A DNA stretch of 64,000 nt from Paeniglutamicibacter sp. Y32M11 (GTDB lineage Bacteria > Actinomycetota > Actinomycetes > Actinomycetales > Micrococcaceae). Every line of letters begins with the position of its first letter. Positions within the stretch are counted from its first letter, which is position 1. The DNA is taken from assembly GCF_019285735.1 (NCBI RefSeq), contig NZ_CP079107.1:2108001-2172000 (forward strand), in the 5' to 3' direction. A model generated the notes under the pieces. That model was not told where the DNA came from. It did not search any database and saw only the letters and a list, made by a program, of their open reading frames with translations. Shown piece by piece: positions 36,020 to 45,407 of the stretch. A program made the translations under genes and the position numbers.

Positions 36020-36487
36020 ATGTATGACTGGCTCATAACCAACGCTTGGGTGGTTTGGTTGGCTCTCTTCCTCTTGCTGGCCATCATTGAAATGATCTCC
36101 CTGGACCTGTACTTCATCATGTTGGGTGTCGGGGCATTAGGCGGTGTGACCGTCGCTTTGCTGGGTGGGGAATTCTGGTTGCAGGTAGTCGTCTTCTCCG
36201 TGGTCTCACTTCTGATGATCATGCTGGTGAGGCCCATTGCCCTGCGGCACTTGCGCAAGGATCCCGAGGGGCTGCGCACCAACATGGACCGACTCATCGG
36301 CGAAGATGCCTTGGTGCTCGAGCCCACGTCAAGGATGAACGGACGAGCCAAGATTGGCGGGGAAACGTGGTCGGCTCGCACCGACGACGAAGTTGTCCTG
36401 CAGCCCGGGACCTACGGGTCTGTCATTCGTATTGATGGCGCAACCGCCTACATCACCCTGCGGACAGCGATGCCCGAGCTGGACTAA
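36020..36487 (+). CDS. NfeD-family membrane protein
   Basis: The protein is 155 residues. Transmembrane helices lie at about 7-27, 33-52 and 56-76, followed by a soluble OB-fold domain (about 90-150, containing LIGEDALVLEPTSRMNGRAK). NfeD proteins pair with SPFH/stomatin proteins in membrane microdomains. That partner follows 63 bases downstream. GAGGGG lies before the ATG. Confidence 0.88.
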   Translation: MYDWLITNAWVVWLALFLLLAIIEMISLDLYFIMLGVGALGGVTVALLGGEFWLQVVVFSVVSLLMIMLVRPIALRHLRKDPEGLRTNMDRLIGEDALVLEPTSRMNGRAKIGGETWSARTDDEVVLQPGTYGSVIRIDGATAYITLRTAMPELD

Positions 36488-36550
36488 AGCACTTCACCAC
36501 AAGTTTTCGGCGTCGTCACAGATGGCGCCCCAACGAAAGAGAGAGAAGAG

Positions 36551-37483
36551 ATGCAATCTTCGGGTCTTGGCCTAACGGTCGTCCTGGTGGTCCTGGCAAT
36601 CTTCGTGATCATCGTGCTCTTGCGCTCCGTGCGCATCGTGCCTCAGGCACGAGCAGGGATCGTGGAGCGTTTGGGTAAGTACAACCGCACGCTACTTCCG
36701 GGACTAACCATCCTGATTCCATTTGTTGATCGCCTGTTGCCGATGCTGGATCTGCGCGAACAGGTCGTGAGCTTCCCGCCGCAGCCGGTAATCACCGAAG
36801 ACAACCTGGTGGTCTCCATTGACACCGTGGTCTACTTCCAGATCACCGAGCCGCGCGCGGCGACCTATGAAATCGCCAACTACATCATGGCGGTTGAGCA
36901 ACTGACCACCACCACGCTGCGTAACGTTGTTGGTGGGTTGAACCTCGAAGAGGCACTCACCAGCCGCGACCAGATCAATGGTCAGTTGCGTGGGGTCCTT
37001 GATGAGGCCACCGGCAAGTGGGGCATTCGTGTTTCCCGTGTTGAGCTCAAAGCCATCGATCCACCACTGTCGATTCAGGACTCCATGGAGAAGCAGATGC
37101 GTGCCGAGCGTGATCGCCGAGCGGCGATCCTTACCGCAGAAGGCACCAAACAGTCGGCAATTCTTACCGCTGAAGGACAGCGTCAGGCATCCATCCTGAA
37201 TGCCGAGGGTGATGCCAAGGCGTCAATCCTTCGTGCCGACGGTGAAGCGCAAGCAATTCAAAAGGTCTTTGATGCAATCCACGCCGGAAAGCCGGACCAG
37301 AAGCTCCTCGCCTATCAGTACCTGCAGACCTTGCCAAAGATCGCCGAGGGGTCCGCTAACAAGCTCTGGATTATCCCGAGCGAAGTGGGCGAGGCACTGA
37401 AGGGAATTGGCGGGGCATTGGGTAACTTCACCGAATCATCGGGTGAAGATAAGCCTGAAGGAACCAGCAATACGCTGATGTAA
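36551..37483 (+). CDS. SPFH/band-7 stomatin-like protein
   Basis: The protein is 310 residues. One N-terminal membrane helix (about 6-25) precedes an SPFH domain (RIVPQARAGIVERLGKYNRT, PFVDRLLPMLDLREQVV, VEQLTTTTLRNVVG). A long helical region (about 175-240) has repeated ILTAEG/ILNAEG units. This is the stomatin/HflK-like class that scaffolds membrane domains and guards membrane proteases. It forms a two-gene unit with nfeD, closed by the hairpin at 37508. Confidence 0.92.
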   Translation: MQSSGLGLTVVLVVLAIFVIIVLLRSVRIVPQARAGIVERLGKYNRTLLPGLTILIPFVDRLLPMLDLREQVVSFPPQPVITEDNLVVSIDTVVYFQITEPRAATYEIANYIMAVEQLTTTTLRNVVGGLNLEEALTSRDQINGQLRGVLDEATGKWGIRVSRVELKAIDPPLSIQDSMEKQMRAERDRRAAILTAEGTKQSAILTAEGQRQASILNAEGDAKASILRADGEAQAIQKVFDAIHAGKPDQKLLAYQYLQTLPKIAEGSANKLWIIPSEVGEALKGIGGALGNFTESSGEDKPEGTSNTLM

Positions 37484-37507
37484 CAACCGGCTTTGTACGA
37501 AGCAAAT

Positions 37508-37543
37508 CGGGCGGGTGGCCTCTTTAGTGAGGCCACCCGCCCG
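37508..37543 (+). terminator. Hairpin after the SPFH gene
   Basis: A 15-bp perfect stem (CGGGCGGGTGGCCTC with GAGGCCACCCGCCCG) encloses a 6-base loop, 25 bases after the stop. The U-run is poor, but the stem is very strong. Confidence 0.8.
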
Positions 37544-37560
37544 AATTCGCGTCTAGGCCG

Positions 37561-37566
37561 TATAAT
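37561..37566 (+). promoter_or_regulatory. Probable -10 box of rbpA
   Basis: A perfect TATAAT stands alone in GC-rich DNA, 97 bases before the rbpA start. No good -35 hexamer is seen about 17 bases upstream. The leader would be about 90 bases and ends in an AGGGAG ribosome site. Confidence 0.5.
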
Positions 37567-37663
37567 AGAAACTTCGAGACTTGCGCCCCGCGGGAATTTT
37601 ACGGTGAACCGGGACGTTGAAATCGGTAGCCGAACCCGTATGTAATCGCAGTAGGGAGACAAC

Positions 37664-38023
37664 ATGAGCGATCGCAGCCTGCGAGGAATGCGCCTTGGCG
37701 CACAAAGCATGGAAACTGAGGCTGGCGTAGAGCCAGCAGCGCGTCAGCGCGTTGAATATCGTTGCGAAGATGGCGAGCAGGTGTTCGTGATTTTTGCCGC
37801 AGAGGCAGACATCCCGGCCACCTGGATGTCCAAGACCGGCAAGATTGCCAAGTTGGTCAACGGCGACGTCGCGGAAGAAGAGAGCAACGAGAAGCCGGTG
37901 CGTACCCACTGGGACATGCTGCTCGAACGTCGTTCCATCGATGAATTGGAAACGATTCTCAAGGATCGCTTGGATAAGCTGCGTACCACCCGTGGCGCAG
38001 CCCAGGCAGCGCTCAAGGGTTAA
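37664..38023 (+). CDS. rbpA: RNA polymerase-binding protein RbpA
   Basis: This 119-residue RbpA, specific to actinobacteria, has RSLRGMRLGAQSMETE at the N-terminus, a core with YRCEDGEQVFVIFAAEADIP, and a C-terminal sigma-interaction helix (RRSIDELETILKDRLDKLR). It binds group I/II sigma factors and stabilises the open complex. Length and order match the family. AGGGAG lies upstream of the ATG. Confidence 0.95.
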   Translation: MSDRSLRGMRLGAQSMETEAGVEPAARQRVEYRCEDGEQVFVIFAAEADIPATWMSKTGKIAKLVNGDVAEEESNEKPVRTHWDMLLERRSIDELETILKDRLDKLRTTRGAAQAALKG

Positions 38024-38039
38024 TACTCCCCCAGCAGCA

Positions 38040-38085
38040 AATAGTAAGGGCCCGAATGGAAAATTCCATTCGGGCCATTACTATT
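38040..38085. terminator. Bidirectional terminator between rbpA and the mannosyltransferase
   Basis: A stem of 8 bp (AATAGTAA/TTACTATT) continues, after one mismatched pair, into 13 bp (GGCCCGAATGGAA/TTCCATTCGGGCC) with a tiny loop. It lies between two converging genes and should work in both directions. Confidence 0.85.
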
Positions 38086-38113
38086 TGCGCAACGCCTGCT
38101 GGGCGTCGAGACG

Positions 38114-38842
38114 CTACTTGCGGTTGGTGAGCTTCTTCCAGCGGGCGCTCAGACCCCACTTGGTCACATTGAGCATCGCTTCAATCACGATGTTCCCGCT
38201 CATCTTCGAAACGCCAAGTTCACGCTCGACGAAGGTGATGGGAACCTCAACGATGTTCTTGCCCAGCTGAGCCACACGGAAGGTCATGTCCACCTGGAAG
38301 CCGTAGCCCACCGAATCGATAGCGTCGAAGTCCATGGCTTCGAGGGTCTCACGGCGGAAGGCACGGAAGCCAGCGGTGATATCACGCAGGTTCACACCCA
38401 ACATGGTACGTGAGTAGAAGCTTCCCATACGCGAGATCATCTTACGGTGCAGCGGCCAGTTCACCACGGATCCGCCCTTTACCCAACGAGAACCAATGAC
38501 GAGGTCCGCACCCTTGGGGATTTCGGCCAGCAGCAGCGGGAGCTGTTCAGGTTTGTGCGAACCGTCGGCGTCCATTTCCACCAGCACGTCGTACCCGGCT
38601 TCCAAGGCCCATGTGAATCCGGCGAGGTACGCTGCACCCAATCCGGCCTTGCCGGTACGGTGCAGCACGTGAATGGCCGAGTCTTCGGTGGCCATTTTGT
38701 CGGCCAATTCGCCGGTGCCATCGGGTGAGTTGTCGTCAACGATCAAGACATCCGAATCGGGCACTGCAGCACGCAGGCGGCCCAAGGTAATGGGCAGTGA
38801 TTCAAGCTCGTTGTAAGTCGGAATGATCGTGACTACGCGCAC
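38114..38842 (-). CDS. Polyprenol monophosphomannose synthase (Ppm1/DPM-type)
   Basis: This 242-residue GT2 enzyme has VVTIIPTYNELESLPITLGR, IVDDNSPDGTGELAD, the DxD site LVEMDADGSHKPEQLP, and GSRWVKGGSV / RDITAGFRAFRRETL of dolichyl-phosphate-mannose synthases. It moves mannose from GDP-mannose to a polyprenyl phosphate, the donor for lipoglycan and protein mannosylation. The acyltransferase half fused to mycobacterial Ppm1 is absent. GTG 38842 follows AAGGGA. Confidence 0.9.
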   Translation of the reverse strand: MRVVTIIPTYNELESLPITLGRLRAAVPDSDVLIVDDNSPDGTGELADKMATEDSAIHVLHRTGKAGLGAAYLAGFTWALEAGYDVLVEMDADGSHKPEQLPLLLAEIPKGADLVIGSRWVKGGSVVNWPLHRKMISRMGSFYSRTMLGVNLRDITAGFRAFRRETLEAMDFDAIDSVGYGFQVDMTFRVAQLGKNIVEVPITFVERELGVSKMSGNIVIEAMLNVTKWGLSARWKKLTNRK

Positions 38843-39373
38843 GCGGCAGTCCCTTTCTGCTGATGGATTGATCCGCGGAAGAGGGCCGCTTGAGGCCGAT
38901 TACCAACGTGCCGCTGAGCAGTAACCCGCTGCGACTGGTTTCAGGGATCGGGTGGGGTCAGTGCTCAATTATACGCAACCCGTGCCCAAATGCCCGGATG
39001 CTCGCCGTGTGATGCGTAAGACGATCGACACATGCCGCGGGGCACAAATCAACCCCGCGGGCTTCGGTCCGTCCCGTTGCGCCGTAGAACGACGCGCAGG
39101 GTGTTATCTAGTGCCCACGGGGTTAATTTGTTATCTTGCACTGTCGTGCCGATAAGCCAGATCTATCGATCCGGCATTGCCTCCAGCCTACCGTCCAGTT
39201 TTTAACTGTCAACCGTTTGCGGACCACCGGCGACATGAAACTTCTCAGGTCAAACGATAGATCGGGGGTTCAAGTAATTTGAGGAAAAAATAATGCCAAT
39301 AATTGGTCATATCTCTCCGAAGTCCTTGCCGAATCAACTTTTTCGTGATTCGGCAAGGGAGAATATCCGGGAT
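38843..39373. other. Intergenic region
   Basis: About 530 bases upstream of the mannosyltransferase and past the amidohydrolase end hold no gene. Apart from the terminator at 39324-39358 the sequence is unremarkable, becoming AT-rich from 39120 onward. Confidence 0.5.
39324..39358 (-). terminator. Terminator of the amidohydrolase gene
   Basis: The 13-bp arms CCTTGCCGAATCA and TGATTCGGCAAGG enclose a 9-base loop containing TTTTT, 16 bases past the stop of the minus-strand gene. Confidence 0.75.
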
Positions 39374-40993
39374 CTAGGCCACGCCGAGCGTGTCAAAAAG
39401 CACTTCACCGGCACGCACGGTACGCAGGCAATTGGGTACTTCATCTTCGAGCACCGGCAACATCGGAGTACCCGCTCGTGCATCGGTACTCCACGAAGAA
39501 ACCCGCAGATCCGGAGTCTGGACCGACAGTTCGGCCGCATCCCAAATCGCGAAGGTGGCCTCCGCGCCGGTGACCAGCTGGCCAGCTAAGGGATTTGGTA
39601 CTCCGAGAGCACGGAACCCCGACCGAGTATGAGCCATAAAGGCGGCTCGGGCCGAAATACGAGCGCTCGGATCGCTCAGTTCCAAGCAAGCCTTGACAGC
39701 AGCCCAGGGGTTTACCTTGGTGACTGGCGCATCGGAACCGATGACTACTGGCACGCCGGAGGAGAGGAACTGTCCGATGCCGTTCATGGAGGCGGCCCGA
39801 TCGGCGCCAAGTCGCTGTTCGTAGAGTCCGCCGGTCGCGCCCCAGGCCGCATCGAAGGCGGGTTGCATGGAGGCAGTCAGTGCGAATCGCAGCATTTGTT
39901 CCCGCGCTGCGTCATCAACCATTTCCACGTGTTCCAGACGATGCCGACCGGCTTGCACCTTCGCGAGGCCCACTTCTTCTGCAGCTTTGGCAAAGCCGGC
40001 CAACGCGAGATCTAGCCCCGCATCGCCGATGACATGGAAGGAGGTTTGAATTCCTGCCAAAGAACACGCAGCGATGTGCGCTGAAATCTGTTCGACGCTC
40101 AGATAGCTGGTGCCGCGCTCCCCCACCGCGTCGGAGTAATCGGCGCGGAGCAGCGCGGTGCGTGAACCAATCGACCCATCGATATTCAAATCTCCGCCCA
40201 AGCCAACAACGGCGTGCGAATTGAATGACGTCAGCAGCTCACGAGCCGCCGATTCACTGGCGACGGCCTCGGCCCAAAACGCGAAGACCTCGGGTGTACT
40301 GGCTTTCTGAGCTTCACTTCGAGCTAAGAGTGCTTCGAGGTCGCTGCGGCCCGAGATGCCAGGGGATGCCATCTCAACGACCGTGGCATAGCCATTTGCA
40401 GCTAAATGGCTGAGGGCTAGATCGCTATTCTCGGTACCTGTTTGCTGAGCTTGGGAAAAGATCGTGCTACGAACCTGCGTGTGGATTTTTCCCTTGACCA
40501 GAGCATCGGTGTACTCGGGGCTCTCGTTGAGGCCCAGCCGCTGCGCGAGCATCGGACTGATGAGCGCGGAATGTACATCCACACGGGAAAGATAAATCTC
40601 TCGGTCCGGCGCCGCGGCCTGAAGCTCAGCGGCGGTGGGTAGCGCGCCGCCGGCAAACCTCGACTCGTCCCATCCGGTGCCAACGATCAACCCAGTTGTT
40701 GTCAGGGCGGCCGCTGCCACCGCGTCGAGTAACGCCGTGGAGCTAGTGGCCTCGCTGAGATTTAGCCCCTTAAGGGTGGCCCCCAAGGAACCCAAATGTA
40801 CATGTGAGTCAACAAAGGCAGGGGTCATGAGTGAACCCTGCAGATCGATCTCGGTCATTCGAGCATCCAGTAAAGCGCCGGCTGCAGCTTCGGTGCCGAT
40901 CCATGCGACCGTGCCATTTTCTACCAACATGGCCGTCGCGAACGGATCGGCAGGTGAGTAGACGGATCCATTGCGATACAGCTCAAGAGACAT
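39374..40993 (-). CDS. Amidohydrolase, YtcJ-like
   Basis: This 539-residue amidohydrolase-3 family enzyme has FVDSHVHLGSLGATLKGLNL (HxH metal ligands), a later HVIGDAG segment (HxxGD), RHRLEHVEMV and VVIGSDAPVTKVNPW (metal Asp). Relatives include YtcJ and N-substituted formamide deformylase; most have no known substrate. It is followed by its own terminator and sits about 80 bases downstream of helY on the same strand, so it could be cotranscribed with it. Confidence 0.87.
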   Translation of the reverse strand: MSLELYRNGSVYSPADPFATAMLVENGTVAWIGTEAAAGALLDARMTEIDLQGSLMTPAFVDSHVHLGSLGATLKGLNLSEATSSTALLDAVAAAALTTTGLIVGTGWDESRFAGGALPTAAELQAAAPDREIYLSRVDVHSALISPMLAQRLGLNESPEYTDALVKGKIHTQVRSTIFSQAQQTGTENSDLALSHLAANGYATVVEMASPGISGRSDLEALLARSEAQKASTPEVFAFWAEAVASESAARELLTSFNSHAVVGLGGDLNIDGSIGSRTALLRADYSDAVGERGTSYLSVEQISAHIAACSLAGIQTSFHVIGDAGLDLALAGFAKAAEEVGLAKVQAGRHRLEHVEMVDDAAREQMLRFALTASMQPAFDAAWGATGGLYEQRLGADRAASMNGIGQFLSSGVPVVIGSDAPVTKVNPWAAVKACLELSDPSARISARAAFMAHTRSGFRALGVPNPLAGQLVTGAEATFAIWDAAELSVQTPDLRVSSWSTDARAGTPMLPVLEDEVPNCLRTVRAGEVLFDTLGVA

Positions 40994-41075
40994 GATTAAC
41001 TTTCGTGTTTAGAAGGGCGCCTTTTGCTGTTGCGCCCATCGGTCCTTCTGATCGTGGTCGTGACCCCTTGGGGTG

Positions 41076-43880
41076 TTAGTCGACAACGTTTGAATAAGCG
41101 ACAACACCGCGGCGAATTCGATCCACCGCACGGTTGCACGAGCGAGCCATTCCGGAGTTAAGATCCGGGATCTTGGCCAGTTGGTCCAGTACATCGATGA
41201 CCTGCTTGGCCCAGCGAACGAAGTCTCCGGCGGCAAGATCAGTGCCACGCAAGCATTCACGCAGATCCGATCCTCTGGCCCACTTATAGATCGGCCAAAT
41301 CAGACCCGAGTCCGGGGCGATGGTTTCGGGCAGGCTCGCGGTGGCCTCGGCGTCGGAGAGCCGTGACCACAGCTTGATCGATGTTTCCCAAGCGACCTGG
41401 ATCTTGGCCGTGGGCATCCTCGGATCGGGTCCGTGATCATCTCGTCGGGCCTGGAAAACCAACGCGGAGACGAATCCCGCCAGTTCCTCCGCCGTCATGT
41501 CGTTCATGACTCCGGTTTCCATCACTAGGGAGGTCAAAAGGTCGCGTTCGCCATAGATTCTGCGCAACCGTTGACCGGCATCGGTGATTTGTTCCAAGGT
41601 CTTGTTGTCCGAGGTGGGCACGAGATAGTCGAAGTCCTCCAGCACCCGAGCAACGCGGTCAAAGGTCTTGGAGATGGTGTTGGTACGACCGCTGATCTGA
41701 GAGCGTAGCTTGTTCGTGTCTCGCAGGAGTCGGGCATAGCGTTCACCCCAACGCGCATGGTCCTCACGTTCCGGGCAGTCATGGCAGGGATGCGCTCGAA
41801 GTGCTCGACGCAATTCGGTGATGCGTGATTCTTGCTCGTTGCTGCCGGTGAATTCAAAGGCCGGGGCATCGTGCCGCGGCGGCCGCGATTCGGCCAGCGC
41901 ACTGCGCAATGCGGCGGCGAGGTCCTTGCGGTCCTTGGGAGTTTTCCCCGTAAATCCCTTGGGAACACGAATTTGAGAGATCACCTCCAGTGGACCTTCA
42001 AGATCCTGAGCGCTGATGCGACGGATGTGCTTGTCTTCGGTCAGCACCGTGTGCCGGGGCTCGTTCCATGCGGTGTCCAGTTCAATGATCACGCAGCGTC
42101 CAAGCCTGCGCGCCCCTTGAATTTCGACCACATCGCCGATTTGCAGTGACTCCAACGATTCCGCTGCGGCGGCACGGCGCAGTCTGGTGATTGTTCGTGA
42201 CGCTTCTTTTTCGACGTCCGAGAGTTCCGATCGAAGGGCCACATATTCGGTGAAATCGCCGAGGTGACAGGTCATAGATTTGGCGTAGCCCGCCAATGAT
42301 TCCTCGCGGGAGCGTACCTGACGTGCCATGCCAACAACCGAGCGGTCGGCCTGGAACTGTGCGAAGGACGTTTCCAAGATACCTCGGGCTCGTTCGCGTC
42401 CGAATTGGGCCGTCAGGTTCAGTGACATGTTGTAAGTCGGTCGGAAGCTCGAATTGAGCGGGTACGTCCGCTTGGACGCGAGCCCGGCAACAGCAGCAGG
42501 ATCGGTGTCTTGTTGCCACAACACCACGGCATGACCCTCAACATCGATTCCACGACGTCCGGCGCGGCCAGTGAGCTGGGTGTACTCCCCCGCAGTAATG
42601 GCTACGTGCGATTCGCCGTTGAATTTCTCCAGCTTCTCCATGACTACCGAACGCGCTGGCATGTTCACACCCAAGGCAAGCGTTTCGGTGGCGAACACGG
42701 CCTTGACCAGTCCGCGGAGGAACAGATCTTCAACTACTTCCTTGAAAATCGGTAGCAGTCCGGCGTGGTGGGCAGCAAAACCACGCATGAGGCCCTCGCG
42801 CCATGGCCAGAAACCAAGTACCTCAAGGTCGTCCTCGGGCAATCTGCTGGCCACGTGGTCGATGGTTTGCTCGATTTCCGTTGCCTCGGCCGTGGTGGTC
42901 AAGGCAAGTCCCGAGCGGACGCATTGCGCGACAGCACCGTCGCAGCCATTGCGGGAGAAGATGAACACCAACGAAGGTAGTAGACCGGCTCGATCTAAAG
43001 CCATGATCATGTCGGGTCGTGAGACGCGCGTGCTGATGGGCTCGCTCTTCTCCGCCCAGGATCCCCCACCGCCTCGGCGACCCCGTGCACGTGGGCCTCG
43101 TGAACGGGATCCAGCCGTGGCACGGTGGGCCAACTTGGTCAGTTCTGGGTTCACCGCAATTTCACGTTCGGGAGCCTCGGCCACCTGGTCGAAGGAGACT
43201 TCCTCGGCGAAGAGGTCAAGCAGACGTCCCCCGGCCATGACGTGTTGGAACAGCGGTATGGGGCGATGCTCGGAAACGATGATTCGAGTATCACCGCGCA
43301 CCGCGTCCAGCCAGCCGCCGAACTCTTCGGCGTTAGAAACGGTTGCCGAAAGGGAGATGACTTGGACGTCCTCGCGCAGGTGGATGATGACCTCTTCCCA
43401 CACTGCGCCACGGAACTTATCGGCCAAGTAGTGGACCTCGTCCATCACCACGTAGCCCAGCGAGTCCAAGGTGTCGGAGTCCGCGTACAACATATTGCGC
43501 AGGACCTCGGTGGTCATCACCACGATCTCGGCGTCACCGTTGATCGTCATGTCACCGGTGAGTAGCCCAACGCGTTCGGGCCCATAAGTGGCGACCAAAT
43601 CGGAGAACTTTTGGTTGCTCAGGGCCTTGATGGGAGTCGTGTAGAAAGCCTTCTTGCCGGAACGCAGGGCTTGGAAAATCGCGAACTCTCCCACGACGGT
43701 TTTTCCTGCCCCCGTGGGGGCCGCTACCAAGACGCCGGAGCCGGAGGCAACTGCTCGGCAGGCTTCTTCTTGGAAGGGGTCAAGATCGAATCCGATGGAG
43801 GCGCGGAACTCTTGCAGCCCCGTATCAGTTTCCTCGTTCGATTCCGTGATTTCTGCGTACTGTTCGGCCGGCGTGCTCAC
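41076..43880 (-). CDS. helY: Ski2/Mtr4-like DEAD-box helicase HelY
   Basis: This 934-residue superfamily 2 helicase has Walker A APTGAGKT, DEVHYL (motif II), SATVSN (III), TETLALGVNMPA (V) and QLTGRAGRRG (VI). A long C-terminal region resembles the arch/helical parts of Mtr4 and HelY of mycobacteria. It probably unwinds RNA in decay or processing. An Arg/Gly-rich insert (RSRGPRARGRRGGGG) near residue 265 is likely flexible. The start is GTG 43880 with AAAGGGG upstream. Confidence 0.93.
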   Translation of the reverse strand: MSTPAEQYAEITESNEETDTGLQEFRASIGFDLDPFQEEACRAVASGSGVLVAAPTGAGKTVVGEFAIFQALRSGKKAFYTTPIKALSNQKFSDLVATYGPERVGLLTGDMTINGDAEIVVMTTEVLRNMLYADSDTLDSLGYVVMDEVHYLADKFRGAVWEEVIIHLREDVQVISLSATVSNAEEFGGWLDAVRGDTRIIVSEHRPIPLFQHVMAGGRLLDLFAEEVSFDQVAEAPEREIAVNPELTKLAHRATAGSRSRGPRARGRRGGGGSWAEKSEPISTRVSRPDMIMALDRAGLLPSLVFIFSRNGCDGAVAQCVRSGLALTTTAEATEIEQTIDHVASRLPEDDLEVLGFWPWREGLMRGFAAHHAGLLPIFKEVVEDLFLRGLVKAVFATETLALGVNMPARSVVMEKLEKFNGESHVAITAGEYTQLTGRAGRRGIDVEGHAVVLWQQDTDPAAVAGLASKRTYPLNSSFRPTYNMSLNLTAQFGRERARGILETSFAQFQADRSVVGMARQVRSREESLAGYAKSMTCHLGDFTEYVALRSELSDVEKEASRTITRLRRAAAAESLESLQIGDVVEIQGARRLGRCVIIELDTAWNEPRHTVLTEDKHIRRISAQDLEGPLEVISQIRVPKGFTGKTPKDRKDLAAALRSALAESRPPRHDAPAFEFTGSNEQESRITELRRALRAHPCHDCPEREDHARWGERYARLLRDTNKLRSQISGRTNTISKTFDRVARVLEDFDYLVPTSDNKTLEQITDAGQRLRRIYGERDLLTSLVMETGVMNDMTAEELAGFVSALVFQARRDDHGPDPRMPTAKIQVAWETSIKLWSRLSDAEATASLPETIAPDSGLIWPIYKWARGSDLRECLRGTDLAAGDFVRWAKQVIDVLDQLAKIPDLNSGMARSCNRAVDRIRRGVVAYSNVVD

Positions 43881-43906
43881 GCAACGACCCCTTTCAGGAC
43901 ATTAGA

Positions 43907-43944
43907 AAATGTTCCCGTGCCCAGATGTGGGCACGGGAACATTT
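43907..43944 (-). terminator. Terminator after tatC
   Basis: A stem of at least 15 bp (AATGTTCCCGTGCCC with GGGCACGGGAACATT) and a 5-6 base loop begin at the tatC stop codon and end in TTCTAAT in the minus direction. It separates tatC from helY. Confidence 0.85.
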
Positions 43945-44779
43945 AGGGAAGATCGGGTGTCTCGGGAAGATGTGAACCTTCACCAGCGCTTGCGGCTGTT
44001 TCGGCCTCAAGCTTGGCTCGCTTCTTATCTCGCTTGCGATCATTGAAGAAGCAAATAAGCGTCGCCGTAGCGAACGTGACAAATAGCGGACCGCCGAGGG
44101 CAAACATGGTGATGGCGTCGCCACCTGGTGCTGCCATTGCTGCCACCAAGGCAATCAAGAACACGGTGATACGCCAGTGCTTCAGGATCATCTTGGCTTT
44201 GAGTATTCCAACCATGTTCAAACCGACCATTAAGACCGGAGCTAACATGGCCAGACCGAAGGCAATGAGCAGTCGGAAAACGAACGGAAGGTACGTGTCG
44301 GTCGTCAGCCATGACTGAGCATTTTCCGGCGTTAAAGAAATGAAGAACTTCAACGCATGGGGCAGAACCCAGTAGGCCATGCCAACGCCGAAGAGGAACA
44401 GTGGCACGGCAGCGGAGGCAAACGCCAAAGCCGTGTTGCGTTCCTTCTTCTTCAACCCCGGGACAATAAATGCCCACAACTGGTAGATCCAGATGGGTGC
44501 GGAGAAGACCAAACCCAAGAGCAATGAAGTCTTGAGCATGATATCGAACGGTGCCATGACGGAGGCATAGTTGACTTCACCGCCGTTTTCAATCACGGGA
44601 GCCATGATCAATCGGAGGACATCGTCATAGAGGAAGAAACCTCCGACGGTGCCCAGAACGAGGGCGATCAGCGAAATGAATAGGCGATTCCTGGCTTCAA
44701 CCAGGTGCGCCTTCAGGGCCATGCGCCCCTCAGGGTCCTTCTTTCGCCCTTTTTTCGGAGTGGTCTCTTGTTCGCTCAC
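43943..44779 (-). CDS. tatC: Twin-arginine translocase subunit TatC
   Basis: This 278-residue TatC has six transmembrane segments. Conserved features are the N-terminal MALKAHLVEARNRLF, the periplasmic FDIMLKTSLLLGLVFSAPIW region, YQLWAFIVPGLKKKERNTA and FVFRLLIAFGLAMLAPVL. It recognises RR signal peptides of folded proteins. It lies 6 bases after tatA in the same transcript. The C-terminal tail is charged (RKRDKKRAKLEAE). Confidence 0.95.
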   Translation of the reverse strand: MSEQETTPKKGRKKDPEGRMALKAHLVEARNRLFISLIALVLGTVGGFFLYDDVLRLIMAPVIENGGEVNYASVMAPFDIMLKTSLLLGLVFSAPIWIYQLWAFIVPGLKKKERNTALAFASAAVPLFLFGVGMAYWVLPHALKFFISLTPENAQSWLTTDTYLPFVFRLLIAFGLAMLAPVLMVGLNMVGILKAKMILKHWRITVFLIALVAAMAAPGGDAITMFALGGPLFVTFATATLICFFNDRKRDKKRAKLEAETAASAGEGSHLPETPDLP

Positions 44780-44785
44780 GAAAGG

Positions 44786-45010
44786 CTAGGCGTTGTTCTC
44801 ACGACGGTCGGGATCAACAATCTTGCCTTCAACGGTTTCATCGGCCGCCTCAGGATTCTTGTCGTCATCCTTCATCTGTCGAACCTCGGACTTGAAGATA
44901 CGCAGGGACTGACCAACGGAACGAGCCAAGCCTGGAAGCTTCGGGGCACCGAACAGCAAAAGTGCCAAAATTACGATGATGACCAGATGCCATCCTTGGA
45001 TTCCACCCAT
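44786..45010 (-). CDS. tatA: Twin-arginine translocase subunit TatA
   Basis: This 74-residue TatA has one membrane helix (WHLVIIVILALLLFGAPKLP), the Phe-Gly hinge, then an amphipathic helix (GLARSVGQSLRIFKSEVRQM) and an acidic tail. The ATG 45010 fits the family and has an AAAGGTAGG site upstream; an in-frame extension upstream is not supported. Confidence 0.93.
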   Translation of the reverse strand: MGGIQGWHLVIIVILALLLFGAPKLPGLARSVGQSLRIFKSEVRQMKDDDKNPEAADETVEGKIVDPDRRENNA

Positions 45011-45045
45011 GAGGAACCTACCTTTCAATCACTTTAAGTCTACAG

Positions 45046-45405
45046 TCAGAACAGCTCGAGGTCGGCCACACGTTGGGGTTGACCTCGTCGAGTCTTTCGC
45101 TGAACACGAGCATCTCGACGTGCCGTTGAACGTCTGAGCTTCCCGGCCTCGCGAGCCTCCCTGGCGTCTTCGGGATCCTGGAACAAGGCTGCGACTCCCG
45201 AGGGTGTGCGATCTATTGGTTCGGGATACGCGTGCGTTTCGCCGGGGGTTTCCATTGCCACCCCGATGCTGTCCATTGCCTCTCCGACGTCAGCGACGAG
45301 GCGCATGGAACCGCGAAACAGCCGAATTGCGGCTAATACGAGGAATAGCACCGTACCCAACACTAAGACGACCCACAGAAGGATCCAGAACCACCAGGGC
45401 AACAT
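45046..45405 (-). CDS. Single-span membrane protein between pafBC and tatA
   Basis: The protein is 119 residues with one long N-terminal hydrophobic helix (about 4-28) and a hydrophilic tail rich in Arg, Ala and Glu (TARRDARVQRKTRRGQ). Its start is 2 bases after the pafBC stop, and tatA follows 35 bases later. A small membrane protein at this place is usual in Micrococcaceae, but I know no function for it. Confidence 0.75.
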   Translation of the reverse strand: MLPWWFWILLWVVLVLGTVLFLVLAAIRLFRGSMRLVADVGEAMDSIGVAMETPGETHAYPEPIDRTPSGVAALFQDPEDAREAREAGKLRRSTARRDARVQRKTRRGQPQRVADLELF

Positions 45406-45407
45406 AA

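Noticed and set aside
37561-37663. Riboswitch in the rbpA leader
   Set aside because: The leader is about 90 bases but shows no recognisable conserved riboswitch core; only a -10 box and ribosome site are supported.
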